From NCBI GenBank assembly GCA_903828035.1, contig CAIKKV010000619.1, positions 1 to 16,427 of the forward strand: a DNA stretch of 16,427 bases, given 5' to 3'. The DNA is from an uncultured bacterium (GTDB taxonomy: Bacteria > Verrucomicrobiota > Kiritimatiellia > CAIKKV01). Of the stretch, positions 6,714 through 13,979 are shown in pieces; the first letter of the stretch is position 1; every line of letters starts with the position of its first letter. The notes under the pieces are model-generated. The model was not told where the DNA came from. It saw only the letters and a list, made by a program, of their open reading frames with translations, and did not search any database. Made by a program: the position numbers and the translations under genes.

Positions 6714-8189
6714 ATGCCTCTGAAAAAGAGTCCATTTCCGGTGTTTCTGCTCGATATGGCGGCCGACATCGCGGCTGTGGCCATCGCCTACTATTCCGCC
6801 TACTGCATTCGCTTCCTCTCGCCGCTCAGCCCCCTGATGCAAACGATCAAAGCGTCGATCGACCCGAGCTTCCCGGCCGAGGGCGCTCCCGATTTCGCCG
6901 AGTTCTACCTCAACCCCCTCAACGCCCTGCGCATCATCCTGCTGCTGTCCACCACGCTGTGCCTCCTGAACGCGTTTTTCGGGCTCTACTCGGGCCGCCG
7001 GTATCTCCAGGCCGAGTTCACGGCCTTCAAACTGCTCAAGATCGACTCCATCGCCCTGATGCTTTTCGTCTCCTATCTCTACCTCAGCCACAACCGGTTC
7101 CACCCCCGCAGCACCTTTCTGCTGATGATGCTGATCCACTTCCCGCTTCGCATCCTCTTCCGGAAAGCGATGATCGGGCTCATGGCCCTCCTGCGCCGCC
7201 GGTTCGGAATCGACCGGCATCCGGTCCTGCTCGCCGGGGAGCCCGAGCCGCTCGACGCCATCGAAAGCTTCCTGCGGGCGCGCCAGCCCCACGGCCTCTA
7301 CCCGGCCTTCCGCATGTCCATTCCCGAGGGCGGCACGCCCGCGGAAACCGCCGCGCTCATCATCCGGGAAGCCGCCGCCTGCCGGGCCGACACCCTCTGC
7401 TGCTGCGACAGCCGCCTGTCCCTCTCCACGCTGATGGAGCTGCTGGACCGGGCCGACGAGCGGAACCTGACCGTCAAGATCTGCTCGCCCCGGCTGGACC
7501 TGCTGATCAACCAGGCGAAGATTGAAAGCGACACCTTCCGGGGCTACCCCCTCATCCACTTCTCGCCCACTTCCGATTTTGCCGCCATCCAGCGGCTGCG
7601 CCGGCTCACCTCGGCCCTCTTTTCCATTGCCGTCATCCTGCTGACCTGGCCGCTCTTCCTGGCCGTGGCCCTGCTGGTCAAGCTGACCAGCCGCGGACCC
7701 GCCCTGTTCATCCAGGAGCGCGTGGGCTGGGACGGGCGCCACTTCCGGATGCTGAAGTTCCGAACCATGTTCGCCAATGCGGCGCAGCTGAAAAAAGCCA
7801 TGCTGGAGCAAAACGCGGTGGACGGCGGCGCTCTCTTCAAGATCCGCGGCGATCCGCGCGTGACCCTGGTCGGCCGCTTCCTGCGGAAGCTCAGCCTCGA
7901 CGAACTGCCCCAGTTCTTCAACGTCCTGGTGGGGGATATGAACGTCGTGGGCCCCCGCCCGCTGCCGGCCGAGGACTTCCATCACTATTACGAACCCTGG
8001 CACCGCAGCCGGCACAAGGGCCTTCCGGGCATCACCGGCCTGTGGCAGGTGTCGGGGCGGAGCGACCTGTCATTCGAGCAGATGTGCCTGCTCGACGTGT
8101 ATTACCTGCACAACGCCAGCCTCTCCCTGGACCTGTCGCTGCTCTTCCGCACCGCCATCACGCTGCTGTTCGCCGAAGGCGCCTACTGA
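6714..8189 (+). CDS. Polyprenyl-phosphate sugar-1-phosphate transferase (WcaJ/exopolysaccharide glycosylphosphotransferase family)
   Basis: Expected to move a sugar-1-phosphate from a nucleotide sugar to undecaprenyl phosphate, starting a lipid-linked polysaccharide repeat unit at the inner membrane. The 491 residues have the long-form layout. There is an N-terminal membrane bundle (hydrophobic stretches near 8-35, 72-95, 111-125 and 133-150) and a nucleotide-binding-like domain (about 168-290, opening HPVLLAGEPE). A re-entrant hydrophobic helix (about 300-323) precedes the catalytic sugar-transferase domain. That domain shows KFRTM (348-352), SLDELPQFFNVLVGDMN (394-410) with the catalytic Asp396-Glu397 pair, VGPRP (412-416) and PGITGLWQVSGRS (438-450). 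The usual Asp in the KRxxD opening of this domain appears as Ser300. The ATG at 6714 has only a distant GGAG (13 bases). The sugar is unknown. It converges on, and overlaps by seven bases, the ligase gene. Confidence 0.93.
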   Translation: MPLKKSPFPVFLLDMAADIAAVAIAYYSAYCIRFLSPLSPLMQTIKASIDPSFPAEGAPDFAEFYLNPLNALRIILLLSTTLCLLNAFFGLYSGRRYLQAEFTAFKLLKIDSIALMLFVSYLYLSHNRFHPRSTFLLMMLIHFPLRILFRKAMIGLMALLRRRFGIDRHPVLLAGEPEPLDAIESFLRARQPHGLYPAFRMSIPEGGTPAETAALIIREAAACRADTLCCCDSRLSLSTLMELLDRADERNLTVKICSPRLDLLINQAKIESDTFRGYPLIHFSPTSDFAAIQRLRRLTSALFSIAVILLTWPLFLAVALLVKLTSRGPALFIQERVGWDGRHFRMLKFRTMFANAAQLKKAMLEQNAVDGGALFKIRGDPRVTLVGRFLRKLSLDELPQFFNVLVGDMNVVGPRPLPAEDFHHYYEPWHRSRHKGLPGITGLWQVSGRSDLSFEQMCLLDVYYLHNASLSLDLSLLFRTAITLLFAEGAY

Positions 8190-9532
8190 TCTTCCCGAAC
8201 CGACTCGGCCAGCGCGAGCCCCAGAACCGCGCCCAGCACCCAGCCTGTGGCCGGCATCTGGAGGTTGAAATCGACTAGCTCGTGAAGCCCCATGGCCGCC
8301 GCCGCCAGCAGTCCCGCCACGATCAGCGCCGCAAAGCGGCTGTCTCGCGGCCGGTCCCAGGCGGCCGCCTTCCAGTTGCCCTCCTCCCGGCGCAGCCCGC
8401 GCCAGAGGCTGCGCAGCACCAGGGCCAGGGCGACCAGGAACAGGACCAGCCCCAGCGCCCCGTACTCCTCGAGCAGCTGGACCCAGTCGCTGTGCACTTC
8501 ATAGGAATGCCAGCCGTTGTTGATCACGGTCGGCCAGAGGCCCTTTTCGCGATCCCCGTCGGAACTGGCGGCGAAATGGGGCCACAGGTCCTGGTGCATG
8601 CCGGGGCCGATGCCCAGGACCGGCGCCGTCTCCCAGGCCCGCAGGGCGCCCCGGACCATCTGCACGCGATCGGATTTTTCAATATCCTTCCAGGGCAGGG
8701 AGGCGAACCGCGTCCGGTACCCGCTCGCCTGCCAGGCCACCAGCCCCACCGCGAGGATCGCGGCGGCCAGCGCGCCCGCCCGCAACAGCCAGCGCGCCCG
8801 CGGCTTCCACTGGATCAAACCCACCAGCGGCGCCAGCAGGATCACGGCCAGCAGCGCCACCCCGCCCGCGCGGGACTTGCTCAGGAGCACCCCGCCCGCG
8901 CAGACCGCCAGCAGGATCAGGGCGAATAGCCGGGCGCCCCTCCGGGCGCCGCGGTCCACGAAGAGCCCCAGCGCCAGGGCCGCGCCGATCTCCAGGATGC
9001 CCGCGAAGTGGTTCGGGCAATAGTAGGAGCCGGTCGCGCGGTCGTCGGCGATGTACTGCATGTAGCCCGGCATCCACAGGACGCGCTCGCTGCCCGTCAG
9101 CCAGTGGTTGACGATGCCGTAGACGCCCAGGCAGAGAATGTTGACGGCAACCAGGTAAAACAGCACGCGGCGGCCGGCGGGGCCGGTGGTGAAGGCCGCG
9201 ATCGCGGCGATACACAGCGGCAGCAGGACCAGCAGCAGGCTCCGCTCGGCGTCGGCGTAGACCCGGGCCATGAACATGCGCACGATCCCGTAAACGAGAA
9301 AGAGGCCGCACGCCACAAGCGTGGGCGCCATGTCGCGCCGCAGCCGCTCCTCGCTGAGCCCCTCGACAACAAAATCAGCCCTCATCAGGGTGAAGCCGAA
9401 CAGGGCTGTTCCGAAAAACAGAAGCGAGGCCAGCGGCCAGAACCACCAGGTCTCCCAGGCCCCGAACAGCCAGGGGCCGGCCAGCAGGGCCGCGGCCATG
9501 AACGCCAACGCCAGTTTAGAGACAACCCGCAT
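8183..9532 (-). CDS. O-antigen ligase / Wzy-like polysaccharide polymerase family membrane protein
   Basis: Integral membrane protein of the Wzy_C (O-antigen ligase/polymerase) superfamily, expected to join or transfer undecaprenyl-linked glycans on the outer face of the inner membrane. The 449 residues contain about ten to eleven hydrophobic segments. Family landmarks are TGSYYCPNHFAGILE (167-181), LLSKSRAGGVALLA (216-229) with the conserved Arg221, and the periplasmic-loop signature HSDWVQLLEEYGALGL (347-362). LHELVDFNLQMPATG near 416-430 is common in ligase-family proteins of exopolysaccharide loci. Ligase and polymerase cannot be told apart from sequence. The ATG at 9532 has GGGAGG four bases upstream, much better than the TTG 27 bases further out. 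It starts 23 bases after the NusG-like gene and is surely co-transcribed with it. Its TAG overlaps the last codons of the convergent transferase gene. Confidence 0.9.
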   Translation of the reverse strand: MRVVSKLALAFMAAALLAGPWLFGAWETWWFWPLASLLFFGTALFGFTLMRADFVVEGLSEERLRRDMAPTLVACGLFLVYGIVRMFMARVYADAERSLLLVLLPLCIAAIAAFTTGPAGRRVLFYLVAVNILCLGVYGIVNHWLTGSERVLWMPGYMQYIADDRATGSYYCPNHFAGILEIGAALALGLFVDRGARRGARLFALILLAVCAGGVLLSKSRAGGVALLAVILLAPLVGLIQWKPRARWLLRAGALAAAILAVGLVAWQASGYRTRFASLPWKDIEKSDRVQMVRGALRAWETAPVLGIGPGMHQDLWPHFAASSDGDREKGLWPTVINNGWHSYEVHSDWVQLLEEYGALGLVLFLVALALVLRSLWRGLRREEGNWKAAAWDRPRDSRFAALIVAGLLAAAAMGLHELVDFNLQMPATGWVLGAVLGLALAESVREDQ

Positions 9533-9555
9533 AGCACCTCCCCGGTCGCAGCCCG

Positions 9556-10038
9556 TCAATCCAGCGGCTCCAGCAGCGCCGTCTCCGCGTTGACCACCAC
9601 CGCCTGCCCGATCATTTCCACCGCCAGCATCACACGGGTGGCTCCGCGAATGGTCTGCACGGTGCCTTCCAGCCCCATGAACGGGCCGGAGGTAATCTTC
9701 ACCCGCCGGCCCGGCTTGAGAAGCCGCTCCACGCTCAAGGTCGGATCGACATCCAGGGCCAGCCGGACCTGCTCCAGCTCGCGCAGGAACCGGGCCTGGT
9801 CCTCCACGTCGAGCACGCTCAGGACGGCATGGCTGCGCATGAGGTCCGCCTTCTGCTCCGGCGTGAAGCAGGCGAACACGTAGCCCTGGAAGACCGGCTT
9901 GTCCACCGTCACGCGGCGCCGCTGGTAGATCTTGGTCTCGCGGCGCAGCGGCAGGTACTGCCCGAGGCCGTGCCGGTCGCAGTGGCCGGCCACCTTTTTC
10001 TCACACCGCGGCTTGACGTACAGGACATGCCAGGTCAT
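9556..10038 (-). CDS. NusG-family transcription elongation/antitermination factor (specialised, polysaccharide-associated)
   Basis: A 160-residue NusG homologue. The N-terminal NGN domain (about 2-95) starts WHVLYVKPRCEKKVAG, the pattern that contacts RNA polymerase, and includes PVFQGYVFACF (48-58). The C-terminal KOW domain opens KPGRRVKITSGPFMGLEGTV (108-127). Housekeeping nusG normally sits with secE and ribosomal genes; here the gene heads an operon with an O-antigen ligase. That is the setting of RfaH/UpxY-type paralogues, which help RNA polymerase through long polysaccharide operons, so I infer that role. The KOW linker is well conserved, unlike in RfaH, so coupling to ribosomes or Rho may be retained. 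The ATG at 10038 follows AGGAAAGGAAAG; a longer N terminus is possible but would cover the promoter. Direct target genes are not evident. Confidence 0.88.
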   Translation of the reverse strand: MTWHVLYVKPRCEKKVAGHCDRHGLGQYLPLRRETKIYQRRRVTVDKPVFQGYVFACFTPEQKADLMRSHAVLSVLDVEDQARFLRELEQVRLALDVDPTLSVERLLKPGRRVKITSGPFMGLEGTVQTIRGATRVMLAVEMIGQAVVVNAETALLEPLD

Positions 10039-10065
10039 CCAGTCTTTCCTTTCCTCAAGGCCGGC

Positions 10066-10094
10066 ATTATGACTCTTTTCCACCCCCCTCGCAA
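10066..10094 (-). promoter_or_regulatory. Candidate promoter of the NusG-like/ligase operon
   Basis: On the minus strand, TTGCGA (10089-10094, four of six) is separated by exactly 17 bases from CATAAT (10066-10071, five of six). Predicted start is near 10059, about 20 bases before the ATG at 10038. The intergenic strip to the plus-strand hydrolase gene holds nothing else I can name. Confidence 0.5.
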
Positions 10095-10192
10095 GTGTCT
10101 TCCCAAATCGAGCCCGCAAAAAGAACCCCCCTTCTCACTCCTGCCGCAGGAAGCGCTTGACCCCCCGCCACCGCTGTCGCATGCTTCCTCCC

Positions 10193-12166
10193 ATGCCCCG
10201 CCTCCTGCCAACTCTTTTGCTCCTGCTCCTGGGCGTCTCGACCGGTTGCCGGGGTATCGCGGCCTCCGGTTCCGCCGCCCCCCCCGGCTCCGCCGCTCCT
10301 CCCCGGGCCGCGGTCACGCTCGTGGAGGCGACCGTCTCCGCGCCCAATGACGCCGAGCGGCACGCCTCCAGCCGGGCCGCCGACCTTCTCGAGCGCCTCC
10401 TGACCGAGGCGGGACTGACCGTCCACCGACTGACCGACGACGCCGTCATCCGCGGCGGCTTGCGCGACAAGGTCGCCCTCCTGGCCTATAACCCGGCCCT
10501 TCCACAGGAGGAGCGCGACCGGCTGTCGACCTTTTTGAAAGCCGGCGGGAAACTGATCGTCTTTTATTCCGGGGACCCCGCCTTGTCCGCGATGCTCGGA
10601 TTCAAGCTAGGCCCCCTGCAAATGTCAAAGATCGAAGGGCAGTGGGCCTCCTTTGCCTTTGTCCGGGATTCGCCGCCCCTTCTCCCCGCCCGCGTCTTCC
10701 AAAATTCGCGGCTGGTGCGGCCCGCCTTTCCGGCGGAGGATTCCGCCCGAGTCGCGGCCTGGTGGGAAAATGCAGACGGCGCTGTCCAGAAAACGCCCGC
10801 CTGGGCGCTCTCGGACAAGGGCGCCTGGATGAGTCACATCCTGCAGGACGGCGACACCGCCTCCCGGCGCCGCCTGCTGCTGGGGCTGATCGGCCATTTC
10901 GATCCCGCCGCCTTGCGGGCGGCCGCCTTCGTGGCCGCGCGCCGCGGCGGCTCCGCCCTTCCCTACGCCTCGGCGGAAGCCATGCTGGGCGCCATCCGCG
11001 CCAAGGGCGGCGCCACAACCTCCCTGGAAGCGGCGCGGGACCGGCTGGCCGCCCTCTACAGCGCCGGCCAGTACGCCGACGTGATCGAGGCGGAAGACCG
11101 GCTGGCCGTCCGCCTGGCCGCCGCCTGCGCCGCAACGGCCCGGCCGGTGGCCGGCGAGTTCCGCGCCGTCTGGAACAGCTCGGGCCTGGGCCTGTACACC
11201 GGGCCCGGCAGCTGGCCGCGAACCTGCCGCCTGCTTTCGCGCGCCGGATTCACCGCCGTCTTTCCCTTCGCGGCCTCGGCGGGCTCCGCCCAATATCCCA
11301 GCGCGCGGCTTCCCCAGCGCGAATCCTCGCTGGCCGCCGGCGATCCGATGGAAGCCTGCTGCGCCGCCGCGCAGCAGGCGGGCCTGGCCGTGCATGCCTG
11401 GAAAATCTGCTGGAACCTGGAAGGCGCGCCGCCCGAGCTGCTGGCCCGGCTGCAGGCGGCCGGCCGCCTGCAAATGAGCGACACCGGCCAGGCGTTGAAC
11501 TGGCTCTGCCCCTCGCGGTCCGACAATGTGGAATGGGAGCTGGCCGGCATCGAGGAGCTCGCCCGGCGCTATCCGGTGCAGGGGGTCCAGCTCGATTACA
11601 TACGCTATCCCGACAAGCACAGCTGCTTCTGCCGGAGCTGCCGGGCCGGCTTCGAGAAATCCGAAGGCGTGAAGGTGAAGCAGTGGCCGGCCGAGGTGCT
11701 GAAAGGGCCCCTGGCGGAGCGCTACGCCCGCTTTCGCGCCGCGCAGATCACCCGCTTCGTCAAGCTGGCCCGCCAGCGCCTGCGGGAGATCCGGCCGTCC
11801 GCCGTGCTCTCGGCCGCCGTTTACGGCTGGTACCCGGGCTGCATCGCAAGCCTCGGGCAGGACTGGGGCGAGTGGGTGAAGAAGGACTACGTGGCGTTCG
11901 TCTGCCCCATGAATTACACGGCGGACACGGCGGAGTTCACGCGGTGGCTGCGCGGGCAGCTCCCGCTGGCCACGGGCCGGGCCCAGATCATTCCCGGAAT
12001 CGGCGTGACGTCCCTCTCCTCACGCCTCAACAGCCTGCAGACGATCCGCCAGATCCAGGCAGCGCGCCGCGCCGGCGCGCCGGGGTTCATTCTCTACGAC
12101 CTGAACCGCTCCCTGGAGCACGACGTGCTGCCCCTGCTGACCCTGGGCGCAACGGCTACTGATTAG
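10193..12166 (+). CDS. Exported GHL10-type glycosyl hydrolase with N-terminal ThuA/glutamine-amidotransferase-like domain
   Basis: Probably a secreted or lipid-anchored glycoside hydrolase. With the ATG at 10193 it has 657 residues. A signal peptide MPRLLPTLLLLLLGVSTGC ends in a lipobox-like Cys19 (imperfect, Ser at -3). A short Ala/Pro/Ser linker with two copies of GSAAPP (26-37) follows. Next is an alpha/beta domain (about 41-245) with AYNPALPQEERDRLSTFLKA and GGKLIVFYSGDPAL, resembling ThuA or glutamine-amidotransferase folds. A helical stretch leads to the GHL10 barrel (about 321-650). The barrel signature GVQLDYIRYP is at 464-473, with Asp468 a likely catalytic or substrate-contact residue, followed by a CFCRSC cysteine knot (478-483). 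Starts at 10181 (ATG) and 10157 (TTG, with AGGA five bases upstream) are alternatives. Substrate is unknown. It ends by overlapping the convergent oxidoreductase gene by 11 bases. Confidence 0.82.
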   Translation: MPRLLPTLLLLLLGVSTGCRGIAASGSAAPPGSAAPPRAAVTLVEATVSAPNDAERHASSRAADLLERLLTEAGLTVHRLTDDAVIRGGLRDKVALLAYNPALPQEERDRLSTFLKAGGKLIVFYSGDPALSAMLGFKLGPLQMSKIEGQWASFAFVRDSPPLLPARVFQNSRLVRPAFPAEDSARVAAWWENADGAVQKTPAWALSDKGAWMSHILQDGDTASRRRLLLGLIGHFDPAALRAAAFVAARRGGSALPYASAEAMLGAIRAKGGATTSLEAARDRLAALYSAGQYADVIEAEDRLAVRLAAACAATARPVAGEFRAVWNSSGLGLYTGPGSWPRTCRLLSRAGFTAVFPFAASAGSAQYPSARLPQRESSLAAGDPMEACCAAAQQAGLAVHAWKICWNLEGAPPELLARLQAAGRLQMSDTGQALNWLCPSRSDNVEWELAGIEELARRYPVQGVQLDYIRYPDKHSCFCRSCRAGFEKSEGVKVKQWPAEVLKGPLAERYARFRAAQITRFVKLARQRLREIRPSAVLSAAVYGWYPGCIASLGQDWGEWVKKDYVAFVCPMNYTADTAEFTRWLRGQLPLATGRAQIIPGIGVTSLSSRLNSLQTIRQIQAARRAGAPGFILYDLNRSLEHDVLPLLTLGATATD

Positions 12167-13907
12167 AAAAGCGGGCAAAGAGGCCCCAGGCGTTTCCGCC
12201 CCGGTTATCCAGGGCCACCAGCACCTCGTTCACGCCCGTCGCAAGCGTCACCATCATCCGCGCCTTGTCGCCGCTGGCGGGATTCGTGAAATCGGGGAAA
12301 ACCCCGACCTCCACGCCGTTCACCCAGACCTTGGACGGCCCGTCGCTGCCGAATCCCAGATAGTGGGGGCCGGCTTTCTCGGCGCGGAAAACACCCTTGG
12401 CGTAAATCACGCCTTTTTCATGCTCCAGCATGCCGCGCAGATTCAGGAATCCGCTGCTCACATCCGTGCGCTTCCAGCCGGAAGCCGGGGCAGGCAACGG
12501 CGCCTGCCCGATAGGCCCCTCCAGCGGCAGCACGGGGCTGACGTCAAACTCGGTGATGAACTCCGGAAGCCGGATCGGCTCCTCCCAGGACGGGGCGGCC
12601 GGGTAGTCGGGCATCGGCACGCCGGGAACCAGGTCGGTGACCTTCACGACGCGGCTCTCCTTCATCGACAGATTGGCCGCAATGCCCGTAAGGATGGAGT
12701 AGACGCCGGCCCGGTAATCCGCGCGCAGGCCCAGCGGATCGGGGCCCGGGTTCGCCAGGAACAGGTCATCCATCAGCCGCGCGTCGCCGCCGCCATGGCC
12801 GCCCTTCGCCTCTTCCACCGGCACAAAGTAGCCGCGCGTGAAATGGGGCATGACGTTGATGGTGGTGGCGTCCTTCATCATCTCGCCCGGGGTGCGGCCG
12901 TCGCCGTTGACGTACGACGACTCGCGGCAGATGTGCTCCAGCCGGCCCTTGGTTCCGTTGAAGACCACGTGGTAGCCTTCCCAGGGGGAGAACGCCGTCA
13001 GCACATAGCTCATCCGGACCTGGTTCCGGTATTCCACGATGACGTTCATCGTGTCCTCGATGTCGATCTTGTCGCTGAACACGCACTGGTCGCGCTTGTA
13101 GCCGTCATAGCGCTCCTGGTCGAAGTACAGCTTGCGCAGCCCGTCATTGCCCTTGATGTCGAAATAGACGGGGCACCGCTTGGCCTCCGGACATTCGCAG
13201 CAGCGTTCGCCGCGATGCTTCAGGCCGTAGCGAAGCGCCTGCTCGGGCGTGTAGAACTGGCGGGCGCCGAAGGCGGCCACCCTTTCCGGCACGCTGTTGA
13301 TCCACCAGTTCACCAGGTCGAAGTGATGGGTGGACTTGTGCACCAGCAGCCCGCCGCTGTTTTCCTTGTTGCGGTGCCAGCGGCGGAAATAGTCGGCGCC
13401 ATGGCTGGTGTCGAGCAGCCACTTGAACTCGACCGACAGCACCTTGCCGATCACGCCCGACTGGATCAGCTCCTTGACCTGGCGGCGGGGCGGCGAATAG
13501 CGGTAGTTGAAGGTGACGCGCACCTGGCGGCCCGAGCGCTTCACCGCGTCGACGATGGCCTGGCACTTCTCGGTGTTGATGGTCATCGGCTTTTCGGTGA
13601 TGACGTCGCAGCCCGCGTCGAGCGCGCGGATAATGAAGTGGTCGTGGGTGGAGTCGCGGCTGGTCACGATGACCATGGTGGCCTTGAGCTCGCGGATCCG
13701 GGCCTCGAACTGCTCGGGGGGAAAGAGCGGAACGGGACTCGCGAGCCCGTTTTTCTTCAACTGCTCCTGGGCGACTTCCAGCCGGCCCGGGTTGATGTCG
13801 CACAGGCCGACCAGCTGGGCCGACTCGGGATATTTCAACGCCGCCGCATCGCGCCACATCACGGAGCGGCCGCCCGTTCCCACCAAAATCGCCCGGTTCA
13901 TGGACAT
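12156..13907 (-). CDS. Gfo/Idh/MocA-family oxidoreductase with C-terminal beta-sandwich module
   Basis: NAD(P)-dependent dehydrogenase family acting on sugars, inositols and relatives; the substrate is not predictable here. The 583 residues exceed the usual 330-450. The Rossmann domain opens RAILVGTGGRS (5-15), with the family's catalytic EKP at 105-107, followed by the Gfo/Idh C-terminal fold with NSGGLLVHKSTHHFD (183-197). A cysteine cluster RCCECPEAKRC lies at 235-245. After about residue 425 a linker leads to an added all-beta region (about 476-583) with HYLGFGSDGPSKVWVNGVEV (515-534), like carbohydrate-binding or lectin-like sandwiches on secreted glycosidases. There is no Sec or Tat signal, so it is probably cytoplasmic. 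ATG 13907 has AGGAG six bases upstream; ATG 13901 is an alternative. The likely promoter is at 13932-13961. Confidence 0.92.
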   Translation of the reverse strand: MSMNRAILVGTGGRSVMWRDAAALKYPESAQLVGLCDINPGRLEVAQEQLKKNGLASPVPLFPPEQFEARIRELKATMVIVTSRDSTHDHFIIRALDAGCDVITEKPMTINTEKCQAIVDAVKRSGRQVRVTFNYRYSPPRRQVKELIQSGVIGKVLSVEFKWLLDTSHGADYFRRWHRNKENSGGLLVHKSTHHFDLVNWWINSVPERVAAFGARQFYTPEQALRYGLKHRGERCCECPEAKRCPVYFDIKGNDGLRKLYFDQERYDGYKRDQCVFSDKIDIEDTMNVIVEYRNQVRMSYVLTAFSPWEGYHVVFNGTKGRLEHICRESSYVNGDGRTPGEMMKDATTINVMPHFTRGYFVPVEEAKGGHGGGDARLMDDLFLANPGPDPLGLRADYRAGVYSILTGIAANLSMKESRVVKVTDLVPGVPMPDYPAAPSWEEPIRLPEFITEFDVSPVLPLEGPIGQAPLPAPASGWKRTDVSSGFLNLRGMLEHEKGVIYAKGVFRAEKAGPHYLGFGSDGPSKVWVNGVEVGVFPDFTNPASGDKARMMVTLATGVNEVLVALDNRGGNAWGLFARFSNQ

Positions 13908-13922
13908 CAAATTCTCCTCGTT

Positions 13923-13940
13923 AACTATTTAATTATAGTT
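13923..13940. promoter_or_regulatory. Perfect inverted repeat over the -10 region: candidate operator
   Basis: AACTAT (13923-13928) and ATAGTT (13935-13940) are perfect inverted arms around TTAATT. The repeat covers the -10 hexamer and the expected start of transcription of the oxidoreductase gene, where a bound dimeric repressor would block initiation. No regulator gene is in the window. The AT-rich composition lowers the significance. Confidence 0.3.
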
Positions 13941-13961
13941 CAAAGCCCCATGCCCCTGCAA
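13932..13961 (-). promoter_or_regulatory. Candidate promoter of the Gfo/Idh/MocA oxidoreductase gene
   Basis: On the minus strand a perfect TATAAT (13932-13937) lies 18 bases from TTGCAG (13956-13961, three of six). Transcription would start near 13925, about 18 bases before the ATG at 13907 with its strong AGGAG. It occupies the 72-base gap after the DUF3604 gene, so the oxidoreductase may be transcribed both from here and by read-through. Confidence 0.45.
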
Positions 13962-13979
13962 GCCCTACACGGAGGCCGC

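Noticed and set aside
6702..8015. Open frame of 437 codons on the minus strand
   Set aside because: It is antisense to the polyprenyl transferase, rich in Gln, Glu, Gly and His, with no domain signature; a shadow.
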